A stretch of 64,000 nt of DNA from assembly GCF_039535475.1 (NCBI RefSeq), contig NZ_BAAAXG010000026.1, positions 868,001-932,000 on the forward strand. The letters run 5' to 3'. Positions 27,567-38,927 of this stretch are shown here, piece by piece (position 1 is the stretch's first letter; each line of letters begins with the position of its first letter). This DNA is from Streptomyces showdoensis. Lineage in GTDB: Bacteria > Actinomycetota > Actinomycetes > Streptomycetales > Streptomycetaceae. Under the pieces are notes generated by a model. The model did no database searches, was not told the DNA's origin, and saw nothing but the letters and a program-made list of their open reading frames with translations. Position numbers and translations under genes: made by a program.

Positions 27567-28766
27567 ATGACCGTCAAGGCCGCCTGGCTCCAGCCCACGG
27601 GCCAGACCCGCGAGGACACCCGTCTCACCCTGGCCGCACTGCTCACCCCGAGCGGCCAGAGCCCCGAGGAGACCCCGCTCCGCTCCCGCCCGGGCATCGT
27701 GCCGGGCGGCTTCGTCCTGACCCCGACGGCCGCCATGCAGTGCGCCATCGGCACCGGGCGGGCGATCGTCCAGGGCAAGGACACCAAGCAGGGTGCCTAC
27801 CTGGTCAGCGCCGTCACCCCGGAGACCGTCACCATCGACGACGGTGATCCGCAGTACGGCCGGATCGACCTGATCGAACTGGCCGTCATCGACGACGACT
27901 ACGACAAGACCGGCACCACCACGGCCGTCGTGCGCCTGGTCAAGGGCACCCCGTCGGCCACCCCGGTCGCCCCGCCGAGCGGCCCCGGCAGCACCCTGCC
28001 GCTCTACACGGTGACCGTCCCGAAGGGCACCTCCGCCGGCACCGGCGGCATCGCCTGGACCACCGGCGGGTACGCCACCCAGCACTGGCCCGTGGTCGCG
28101 CTCGGCGGCATCCTGCCGACCAGCGGCTTCAAGGGCGCGTACGTCGGCCAGTACCGCGACGCCGGCGGCATGCTCCAGCGCTGGGACGGCGCGACCTGGA
28201 TCTCGTACCCGAAGGCGATCGGCGGCATCGCGCCCGGCTCCCTGCTGTCGACCGGCAGCTACACCGGCCAGTACCGGGACAACGGCACGAGCCTGCAGCG
28301 CTGGGACGGCACGACCTGGCAGTACGCCGAGGGCACGGCCAAGATCCTCTTCGGCGCCACCCAGTGGCTGTCCGGCGAGCAGCAGACCGTGCCGCCCAAC
28401 ACCTGGACCGTGCTCAACCTGCCGACGGTCGAGATCGACGACGCCGCCGGCTGGAAGAGCGCCAACACCTACGTCGTGCCGCGCACCGGCTGGTGGAGCG
28501 TCTCCGGCCAGGCCACCTGGCAGAACGACTCCCAGACCGGCATGCGGGGTGCCCGGATCATGGTCAGCGGCGTCGGCCAGTCCCGTACGACCTGGCTCGT
28601 CCCCGCCGGCAACGGCGCCATCTCCGTCGGCGGTACGGGCCTCATGCGGCTCGTCGCCGGCGACACGCTCCAGCTCGCCGGGTTCCACAACCACACCGCG
28701 GCGATCAAGACGCTGGGCGGCTCCGGCTACGCCTGCACCCTCACCGCCGAGTGGCTCAAGTCCTGA
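27567..28766 (+). CDS. Receptor-binding/tail fibre protein paralogue 1
   Basis: This is 399 residues, starting MTVKAAWLQPTGQTREDTRL, behind AGAGAGGTGA. It shares three parts with the next two genes: an N-terminal TGQTR-x2-TR motif, a middle beta domain ending in ILP, and two copies of GxYxGQYRD-x4-LQRWDGxxW (about residues 191-205 and 231-250). The C-terminal 150 residues (TWTVLNLPTVEIDDAAGW onward) resemble a C1q/TNF-like jelly roll used as a phage adhesin. Its role is inferred as host-surface recognition at the tail tip. Confidence 0.75.
   Translation: MTVKAAWLQPTGQTREDTRLTLAALLTPSGQSPEETPLRSRPGIVPGGFVLTPTAAMQCAIGTGRAIVQGKDTKQGAYLVSAVTPETVTIDDGDPQYGRIDLIELAVIDDDYDKTGTTTAVVRLVKGTPSATPVAPPSGPGSTLPLYTVTVPKGTSAGTGGIAWTTGGYATQHWPVVALGGILPTSGFKGAYVGQYRDAGGMLQRWDGATWISYPKAIGGIAPGSLLSTGSYTGQYRDNGTSLQRWDGTTWQYAEGTAKILFGATQWLSGEQQTVPPNTWTVLNLPTVEIDDAAGWKSANTYVVPRTGWWSVSGQATWQNDSQTGMRGARIMVSGVGQSRTTWLVPAGNGAISVGGTGLMRLVAGDTLQLAGFHNHTAAIKTLGGSGYACTLTAEWLKS
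28254..28312 (+). repeat. Receptor-binding gene repeat, copy in paralogue 1
   Basis: This 59-base stretch encoding GSYTGQYRDNGTSLQRWDG differs from 30761-30819 at only three bases. That is much closer than the rest of the two genes, suggesting recent duplication or recombination. Confidence 0.8.
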
Positions 28767-28795
28767 CCCCCACCGCTTCCCGATAGGAGAACCGC

Positions 28796-30013
28796 ATGAA
28801 CCTGCGCAGCAGCTGGACCCTCGAGACCGGCCAGACCCGCGAGGACACCCGCCTCACCCAGACCCCGACCACCCTGGTCAACCCCGTCCAGGTCCGTTCC
28901 GGCATCCTGCCGGGTTCCTACAGCGGCCAGTGGCGGCTCTCCGGCTTCTGGATGACGGGCGTCTCGGCCATGACGGCCACCGTCGCGGAGGGCCGCGCCG
29001 TCATCCAGGGCGACATCTCCCAGGGCGCCTACCCGGTGACCCTGCCCGCGGCCGAGCCGGTCACCTTCGCCGTGGGCAACGCCCAGTACGGCCGGGTCGA
29101 CCTGGTCGTCCTGAAGATCTACGACAAGCTGTACGACGGGCTGAACCGCAACGAGGCCGTGGTCGAGGTCATCCAGGGCGTCCCCGAGCAGGCCCCGAAG
29201 GCCCCGGCCGCCCCGCCCCGCAGCCTCCCGCTGTACGAGGTGCTGGTCCCGGCCGGCGCCAGCGCCGGCAACGGCGGCATCCCGTGGAACACCTCGCTGA
29301 AGGACCTGCGCACGACGGTCGTCGCCGCGGGCGGCATCCTGCCCGTCGAGAACGCGGTGCTGCCGGGCGCCTACCCGGGCCAGTACCAGGACACCCCGAA
29401 CAACCAGTTCCAGCGCTGGGACGGCGGCAAGTGGGTCGCGTACCCGCAGGCCGTCGGCGGTGTCGTGCCGACCTCGGTGCCGACCGCGAGCCCGGGCTCG
29501 TACACCGGCCAGTACCGCGCCGTCGCCGACGGCCCGCTGCAGCGCTGGACCGGCGCGGCGTGGGCGCCGGCCTACCCGGGCCCGTACTTCAACGACTCGC
29601 TGGACGCCGGTTACACGGTCTCGACGACCTACGTGAACGCGCTGGTCGAGCGGGCCGAGAACCCGCTGGTGGTGAGCTTCGTCGCGCCCGAGTCCAAGCA
29701 GGCGATCCTCAGCTTCGGCTCCCGGATGGAGCTGAGCCTGGCCTCCGGCACCACCGGCATCGCCAGCTCGGCGTTCATGTGCGTACGGATCACCCAGGGC
29801 GCCACCGTGGTCCGCGAGGTGGAGGACGAACTGGCCGCGATGGCCTCGAAGTCCGCCGACCCGACGGACGCCGTCTCGGTCTCGACCACCCAGCGCCTCT
29901 ACAACCTGACGCCGGGCCAGACCTACACGGTCACCGCGTACTACCGGACCACCCACACCAATGTGCGGGCCTGGTTCGACAACACGTTCATCCAGGTCAC
30001 CCCGCAGTACTGA
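28796..30013 (+). CDS. Receptor-binding/tail fibre protein paralogue 2
   Basis: This is 405 residues, starting MNLRSSWTLETGQTREDTRL. It has the same architecture as the flanking paralogues, with two GQY(Q/R)-type motifs (GAYPGQYQD; GSYTGQYRA). The C-terminal domain is unrelated in sequence to paralogue 1 (NDSLDAGYTVSTTYVNALVE, YRTTHTNVRAWFDNTFIQV). It looks like a beta-sandwich with ligand-binding potential. The gap to the neighbour gene is 29 bases. The exchange of the tip domain is the main difference. Confidence 0.75.
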   Translation: MNLRSSWTLETGQTREDTRLTQTPTTLVNPVQVRSGILPGSYSGQWRLSGFWMTGVSAMTATVAEGRAVIQGDISQGAYPVTLPAAEPVTFAVGNAQYGRVDLVVLKIYDKLYDGLNRNEAVVEVIQGVPEQAPKAPAAPPRSLPLYEVLVPAGASAGNGGIPWNTSLKDLRTTVVAAGGILPVENAVLPGAYPGQYQDTPNNQFQRWDGGKWVAYPQAVGGVVPTSVPTASPGSYTGQYRAVADGPLQRWTGAAWAPAYPGPYFNDSLDAGYTVSTTYVNALVERAENPLVVSFVAPESKQAILSFGSRMELSLASGTTGIASSAFMCVRITQGATVVREVEDELAAMASKSADPTDAVSVSTTQRLYNLTPGQTYTVTAYYRTTHTNVRAWFDNTFIQVTPQY

Positions 30014-30055
30014 GCCGCCCGCCGGTCCCGTCCGCCCCCTCTCCAGGAGATCTTC

Positions 30056-31198
30056 ATGCCCGTACGCTCCGGCTGGCTGCTGCCCACCGGTCAGACCCGT
30101 CAGCACACCCGCATCACCAACCTCGGGGCCACCACCCCCGTCAACACCCTGGGCGTCCGCTCGGGCATCCTGCCCGGCACCTACGACGGCAAGTACCGCG
30201 TGGGCGGCCTGTGGATGAGCTCCAACGGCCCGATGACGGCCATCGTCTACGCCGGCCGGGCCGTCATCCAGGGCACCGACAACGACGGCGCCTACCCGGT
30301 CACCCTCGACCAGGACGTCACCATCACCTTCGCGGACGGCGACCCGCTCAACCCGCGCATCGACCTCGTCGTGGTCCGCGTCTACGACAACGACGTGGAC
30401 ACCCTCGGCAAGTACGAGGCCACCGTCGAGATCGTCAAGGGCGAGGCCAAGGCCGTCCCGGTGGCCCCGGTCGCCCCGGCCCGCTCGCTGGTCCTCTTCT
30501 CGGTCCAGGTCAAGAAGGGCGCCTCGGCCGGCACCGGCGGCATCGACTGGGCCGCCGGCGCCTCCACCGACCTGCGCCAGACGGTCGTCGCGGCGGGCGG
30601 CATCCTGCCCGTCTACAACAACGGCGGCGTGCCCGGCGCCTACCCGGGCCAGTACCAGGACAACGACAACGCCCACTTCCTCCAGCGCTGGGACGGCACC
30701 CTCTGGGTGGCCTATCCCAAGGAGGTCGGCGGCATCGCCCCCAGCGGCACCATCACCACCGGCAGCTACAGCGGCCAGTACCGGGACAACGGCACCAGCC
30801 TGCAGCGCTGGAACGGCACCTCCTGGGTGGTCTACCAGCCGCCCGTCGAGACCGAGTCCACCACCGCCGGAGCGACCGGACTGCCCAACTGGTCGGTGGT
30901 GGCCTTCAACGGCCGCAGGACCAAGGGCGGCCTGTGCACGATGACGGTCACCGTCACCCGCACCGGCTCCACCGTCACCGCGGACAACACGGGCCAGATC
31001 AGCGACGAGCCGGTGTGCGTCATCCCGGCCGGCTGGCGGCCCGGCGGCAACTCCATGGAGGCCGTCGCCTGCGACGGCTTCGGCTCGGGCGGCGCCAACA
31101 TCAACACCAACGGGCAGATCGACCTGCGCACCTGGTCCCCCAACGGCCAGCTCGCCGCCGGCCGCAACATCCGCATCTCCGCCACCTACGTCCTGTAA
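30056..31198 (+). CDS. Receptor-binding/tail fibre protein paralogue 3
   Basis: This is 380 residues, starting MPVRSGWLLPTGQTRQHTRI. Two GQY motifs (GAYPGQYQD; GSYSGQYRD) precede a third type of C-terminal domain (LPNWSVVAFNGRRTKGGLCT to RNIRISATYVL) resembling common phage fibre head domains. It ends 11 bases before the hub gene. The three paralogues would give three different adhesins on one particle or alternatives. Confidence 0.75.
   Translation: MPVRSGWLLPTGQTRQHTRITNLGATTPVNTLGVRSGILPGTYDGKYRVGGLWMSSNGPMTAIVYAGRAVIQGTDNDGAYPVTLDQDVTITFADGDPLNPRIDLVVVRVYDNDVDTLGKYEATVEIVKGEAKAVPVAPVAPARSLVLFSVQVKKGASAGTGGIDWAAGASTDLRQTVVAAGGILPVYNNGGVPGAYPGQYQDNDNAHFLQRWDGTLWVAYPKEVGGIAPSGTITTGSYSGQYRDNGTSLQRWNGTSWVVYQPPVETESTTAGATGLPNWSVVAFNGRRTKGGLCTMTVTVTRTGSTVTADNTGQISDEPVCVIPAGWRPGGNSMEAVACDGFGSGGANINTNGQIDLRTWSPNGQLAAGRNIRISATYVL
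30761..30819 (+). repeat. Receptor-binding gene repeat, copy in paralogue 3
   Basis: Partner of 28254-28312, with 56 of 59 bases identical. It encodes GSYSGQYRDNGTSLQRWNG. Confidence 0.8.
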
Positions 31199-31209
31199 GG
31201 AGGCCCGCG

Positions 31210-32307
31210 ATGGCACTCGACACGCCCTACCGGGCCATCTTCTGCGACCTGATCACCGACCAGACCATCGACATCCTGCCGCTGCGGGACGTCTCCTTCG
31301 ACGACTACATCGGCAAGGCCGGCTCCCTGTCCGGCACCATCCCGGTCCCCAACAAGGAGATCGCCGACCGGGTCAAGAAGGTCCGCGAGGGCCGCACCGC
31401 GATCTACCTGGAGCGCGGCGGCGACCTGTGGTGGGGCGGCATCGTCTGGACCACCACCCTGCAGTCCAGCGGGCGCGGGGTGCTGACCCTGTCCCTGCAG
31501 GCGGCGACCTTCGACTCGTACGCGGCCCGCCGCCGGATCCGTACCGACCTCGCCTACACCGACACCGACCAGCTGGAGATCGCCCGCAAGCTGTGGGGCG
31601 AGCTCACCAAGGGGCCGAACTCCTTCACCCTCACGATGGGCGAGGAGAGCTCCGACACCAAGCGGACGATCAGCTACCGCTACGGCGACGAGACGGTCTA
31701 CCAGGAGGCCCTGGACCAGCTCGCCGGCCTCCAGAACGGCTTCGAGTACCAGATCCTGGTCTACCGGAACCCGGAGGACGGCAAGCGCGTCCGGCAGCTC
31801 CGGCTCGGCTCCACCAAGATCCGTACCGGCGCCACCGACCTGGTCTTCGACCGGCCCGGCGTCATCCTGTCCTACTCCTTCCCGTACGACGCGACCCGCG
31901 GCGGCACCACGGCGGTGGCCCGCGGCGGCTCGGTCAACTCCAACGCCGGCACCGAGTCCCGGCCGCTCGCCTCGGCCGAACAGGTCGACACCGGACTGCT
32001 CGTCGACGGCTGGCCGCGGATCGACCTGTCCTCGGACCACAACGAGATCGCCGACCAGCTCACCCTGAACCAGGTGGCCGCGGCGGAGCTCGCCGAGGCC
32101 CGCGGCGCCGTGCTGATCCCCGCGATCAGCATCCACCTCGGCGGGATCGTCCCGCCGGCGCTGCTCGGGCGGGTGGCCCGCATCCGGATCACCGACGAGT
32201 GGTTCTCCACCGGCCTCGACGCCCGCTACCGCATCATCGGCGTCAAGATCACTCCCCCGGAGCGGGGCCGCCCCGACACCGCCGAGCTCTACCTCGAGGA
32301 GGCCTGA
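31210..32307 (+). CDS. Tail hub protein, Gp37/Tal-like
   Basis: This is 365 residues behind AAGGAGG. The sequence ATPYR..IFCDLITDQTIDIL, WWGGIVWTTT and FDSYAARRRI resembles the siphovirus ReqiPepy6 Gp37-like/Tal hub family. That family closes the tail tube under Dit and carries the tip. Beta-rich with RIRITDEWFSTGLDARYRI at the end. Its stop overlaps the next start (TGATG). No lytic domain is fused to it. Confidence 0.75.
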   Translation: MALDTPYRAIFCDLITDQTIDILPLRDVSFDDYIGKAGSLSGTIPVPNKEIADRVKKVREGRTAIYLERGGDLWWGGIVWTTTLQSSGRGVLTLSLQAATFDSYAARRRIRTDLAYTDTDQLEIARKLWGELTKGPNSFTLTMGEESSDTKRTISYRYGDETVYQEALDQLAGLQNGFEYQILVYRNPEDGKRVRQLRLGSTKIRTGATDLVFDRPGVILSYSFPYDATRGGTTAVARGGSVNSNAGTESRPLASAEQVDTGLLVDGWPRIDLSSDHNEIADQLTLNQVAAAELAEARGAVLIPAISIHLGGIVPPALLGRVARIRITDEWFSTGLDARYRIIGVKITPPERGRPDTAELYLEEA

Positions 32308-32870
32308 TGCCCCAGCTGCCCGAGGACATCATCGACCGGCTCAACCAGATGGAACGCCGGCTGAAGGCACTGTCCACCGCCGTCAACACCCGCCCGCCGC
32401 TCAACGAGATCCGCCCCGACCCGAACTTCGTGCCCAACCGGCCGGTGATCCGGATGTACGACGGCTACGTCCACGAGATCTTCTCGGACGACATCGTCAC
32501 CGGCGGCCTCGCCCGCCCCTGGCTCGCGCTGCTGCCCCCGAAGGACACCAGCACGACCCGGTGGCCGCAGACCACCAGCGGCTCCTTCGTCACCGTCGCC
32601 CGGTCCTTCAACCCGATCTGGCAGCCGAAGATGCGGATCTCGCTCAGCACCGCGGCCTCCGGCGGCGCGACCGGCCAGGTGAAGGTCATGGTCGACGACG
32701 TCCAGTTCGGCCCCACCGTCACCGCGGGCACCACCTACGACTACACCGGCCTGGTGCCCGGCGACTTCAAGACCCGGTTCAGCCAGACCATGAAGATCGA
32801 GATCCAGGCCCTGGCCAGCGGCGGCACCGTCTACGCCCAGCCGGTCCTCATCTACGGCACCCAGAGCTGA
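32307..32870 (+). CDS. Minor tail protein
   Basis: This is 187 residues, MPQLPEDIIDRLNQMERRLK onward. A short N-terminal coil (trimerisation-type) is followed by a beta-rich domain (TGQVKVMVDDVQFGPTVTAG). It is similar in style to actinophage tail-tip accessory proteins that follow the hub gene. It overlaps the hub stop codon by one base, so the two are coupled. Confidence 0.65.
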   Translation: MPQLPEDIIDRLNQMERRLKALSTAVNTRPPLNEIRPDPNFVPNRPVIRMYDGYVHEIFSDDIVTGGLARPWLALLPPKDTSTTRWPQTTSGSFVTVARSFNPIWQPKMRISLSTAASGGATGQVKVMVDDVQFGPTVTAGTTYDYTGLVPGDFKTRFSQTMKIEIQALASGGTVYAQPVLIYGTQS

Positions 32871-32901
32871 CCGGCCCGCCCAGGAGCACGAGGAGCACCC
32901 C

Positions 32902-33288
32902 ATGAACATCGACCCCACCCAGCCGTGGGGCGTGGCCATCGACTACGCCGGCCGCGCCACCGTGACCGAGAACGGCCACACCCTCGACATCCGCGTCTAC
33001 GACAACACCTTCGGCGGCAACCTGGACCGGGACCCGGTCACCGGCCAGTACCCGCCGGTCTACGTCTCGGCCGCCTTCGCCGAGAACGGCGCCGGGGACG
33101 CCGCCCTGCGCGGCAACGGCCTCGTCGTGGTCAACGCCCAGGACGGCGCGCCGGTCGTCCCCGACCCGACCGCCGTCCAGCGGGCCGTCACCGCGGCGCT
33201 CACCGACTTCGAGACCCGCCGCACCGCCTACGCCGCGCTCTGCGCCGCCTGGGCGCCGGCGCCACCCGCCCCGGCCCCGGCCCCGTAA
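32902..33288 (+). CDS. Hypothetical tail-cluster protein
   Basis: This is 128 residues, MNIDPTQPWGVAIDYAGRAT onward. A small beta-rich N-terminal domain is followed by a helical stretch and a Pro/Ala tail (PAPPAPAPAP). No family is recognised. It lies 31 bases after the minor tail gene and ends just before a terminator, closing the structural segment. Confidence 0.65.
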   Translation: MNIDPTQPWGVAIDYAGRATVTENGHTLDIRVYDNTFGGNLDRDPVTGQYPPVYVSAAFAENGAGDAALRGNGLVVVNAQDGAPVVPDPTAVQRAVTAALTDFETRRTAYAALCAAWAPAPPAPAPAP

Positions 33289-33325
33289 CCCCGCGGGCAC
33301 CCCGCCCGCCCCCGTACGTCCCACG

Positions 33326-33351
33326 CCCCGTGCCGATCCGGCCGGGGTTTT
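33326..33351 (+). terminator. Intrinsic terminator before the lysis genes
   Basis: CCCCG-T-GCCG-ATC-CGGC-CGGGG is a bulged stem followed by TTTT. It lies 20 bases before the endolysin gene. Confidence 0.5.
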
Positions 33352-33371
33352 CGCATGCCCGGAGGACACAG

Positions 33372-34280
33372 ATGGCCACTCCCCTCTCCGCGGACCGCTT
33401 CGTCGCCGCGCTCCGCGCCGAAGGCGTCACCGTCGTCGAGCACGACGGCTGGCGCACCCACAACCGCAACGGCCACGGCGCCTGGGGGCCCGTGACCGGC
33501 GTGATGATCCACCACACCGTCTCGGCCGGCACGGAGAACACCGTCGCGCTCTGCTACGACGGGTACGCGGGCCTGCCCGGCCCGCTCTGCCACGGCGTCA
33601 TCGCCAAGGACGGCTCGGTCCACCTGGTCGCCAGCGGCCGCGCCAACCACGCGGGCGGCGGCGACCCGTCCGTCCTCCAGGCCGTGATCACCGAGACCTA
33701 CGGGGACCGCCCGCCCACCCCGCGCGAGCACCAGGGCAGCCCCGGCGCCGTCGACGGCAACGCCCGCTTCTACGGCTTCGAGTGCATCAACCTCGGCAAC
33801 GGCTCCGACCCCTGGCCGCCCGCCCAGCTCGACGCCATCGAGCGGGTGTCGGCGGCCCTGTGCCGGGCCCACGGCTGGGGCGCCCGCTCCGTGATCGGCC
33901 ACTCCGAGTGGTCCGACTGGAAGAACGACCCCCGCGGCTTCGGCATGCCCGGCATGCGCGAGCGGGTCCAGAAGCGGCTCGGCTCCGCGCCGGCCGCCAA
34001 GCCCACCGCCCCCAAGCCGGCCGCCCCGCGCTACCAGCCGTTCCCCGGGACCGCCTTCTTCAAGACCACCCCCAGCTCCCCCGTCGTCACCGCCATGGGC
34101 CGCCGGCTCATGGCCGAGGGCTGCGGCCGCTACCGGACCGGCCCGAGCCCGCGCTGGTCCGAGGCCGACCGCCAGTCGTACGCCGCCTGGCAGCGCAAGC
34201 TCGGCTTCTCCGGCACCGACGCGGACGGCTGGCCGGGCCCCGCCTCCTGGAACGCGCTGAAGGTCCCCTACGTCCGGTAA
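33372..34280 (+). CDS. Endolysin: N-acetylmuramoyl-L-alanine amidase with peptidoglycan-binding domain
   Basis: This is 302 residues behind GGAGGAC. The amidase-2/PGRP domain (about 10-205) has zinc ligands in GVMIHHTVS and in IGHSEWSDWKNDPRG (H and D). A Pro/Ala/Lys linker leads to a C-terminal helical peptidoglycan-binding module with WSEADRQSYAAWQRKLGF and GWPGPASWNAL, as in actinophage endolysins. No signal peptide is visible, so it needs the downstream holin to reach the wall. Its role here is release of particles or wall penetration. Confidence 0.88.
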   Translation: MATPLSADRFVAALRAEGVTVVEHDGWRTHNRNGHGAWGPVTGVMIHHTVSAGTENTVALCYDGYAGLPGPLCHGVIAKDGSVHLVASGRANHAGGGDPSVLQAVITETYGDRPPTPREHQGSPGAVDGNARFYGFECINLGNGSDPWPPAQLDAIERVSAALCRAHGWGARSVIGHSEWSDWKNDPRGFGMPGMRERVQKRLGSAPAAKPTAPKPAAPRYQPFPGTAFFKTTPSSPVVTAMGRRLMAEGCGRYRTGPSPRWSEADRQSYAAWQRKLGFSGTDADGWPGPASWNALKVPYVR

Positions 34281-34316
34281 CCCCCGCACCGAACCCCCAC
34301 GCAAGGAGAACCACCC

Positions 34317-34610
34317 ATGTCCGAAGCCGCCAAGCGCACGGTCCGCACCGTGCTGCAGACCGCGGTCGGCATCGCCGTGCTGCTGCCGGCCCTGGTCGAC
34401 GCCTCCGGCATCCCCGCGACCCTCCCCTGGGTCGCCGGGGCGCTGGCCGCGGCCGGCGCCCTCACCCGGGTGATGGCCTACCCGGCCTTCCAGGTGCTGC
34501 TGCCGGCCTGGCTGCGCGTCGAACCGGCGCCCGCGCCGCTCCCGGCCCCGGAGCTCGCCCTCGTGGCCGCCCCGGAGGACCTCCCGGAGGCGGCCGATGA
34601 CCGAGTCTGA
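34317..34610 (+). CDS. Holin-like membrane protein
   Basis: This is 97 residues behind AAGGAGAA. Two hydrophobic segments, about 12-28 (TVLQTAVGIAVLLPALV) and 35-52 (LPWVAGALAAAGALTRV), are followed by a Pro/Ala-rich tail. It directly follows the endolysin, the usual holin position. It overlaps the next gene by 14 bases. Confidence 0.7.
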   Translation: MSEAAKRTVRTVLQTAVGIAVLLPALVDASGIPATLPWVAGALAAAGALTRVMAYPAFQVLLPAWLRVEPAPAPLPAPELALVAAPEDLPEAADDRV

Positions 34611-34860
34611 CCCGAACGACCCGGTCGCCGTCGCCCTCGAACTGGAGCGGCTGCGCGGCACGCTGGAGGCCGGCTTCGCCCGCGTCGACGGCTCGCTCGC
34701 CCTGCTGGTGCAGCGCAGCGACCAGACCGACAAGCAGCTCGCCGACCACGAGGCACGGCTCGACGCGCTGGAGCGCGCCCGCTGGCCGCTCGCCAGCATC
34801 GGCGCCCTCGCCGCGGTGGCCACGGTGGCCGTCACAGCCTGGGAGCTGACCGCGCGCTGA
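34597..34860 (+). CDS. Second small membrane protein (holin partner)
   Basis: This is 87 residues. A charged coiled N-terminus (LRGTLEAGFARVDGSLALLV) is followed by one C-terminal transmembrane segment (ASIGALAAVATVAVTAWEL). It starts inside the preceding gene. It may be an antiholin or a second holin. This is inferred from position, size and topology. It is the last gene of the inserted cluster. Confidence 0.65.
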   Translation: MTESDPNDPVAVALELERLRGTLEAGFARVDGSLALLVQRSDQTDKQLADHEARLDALERARWPLASIGALAAVATVAVTAWELTAR

Positions 34861-34875
34861 CCTTTCGCGGGAACG

Positions 34876-34915
34876 CCGAAGGGCGGCCACCCCTCGCGGG
34901 GTGACCGCCCTTCGG
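34876..34915. terminator. Terminator shared by tail cluster and rpoC
   Basis: CCGAAGGGCGGCCACCCC-TCGC-GGGG plus the complementary arm forms an 18-bp stem with one mismatch, between the last tail gene (plus) and rpoC (minus). The first part of the sequence resembles the rplL terminator. Confidence 0.9.
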
Positions 34916-34928
34916 TCAAGCGACTCGC

Positions 34929-38828
<3,900 letters not shown>

Positions 38829-38927
38829 TATGCGTCAATCCCTCTCAGGGTTGTAAGGCTGTGGGTCTGATACGGGGGTCCTGGGGCCGGCGGGGGGACC
38901 TTCACTGGTCCCCCTGCCGGACTCCCG

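Noticed and set aside
16461..34860. A complete prophage
   Set aside because: No integrase, terminase, portal, capsid, protease or replication gene and no obvious attachment-site repeats were seen at the borders.
19729..34860. A contractile injection system (sheath/baseplate type)
   Set aside because: No sheath, AAA ATPase or gp25-like baseplate gene is present. The module has a siphovirus-type tube, tape measure and Dit/Tal order.
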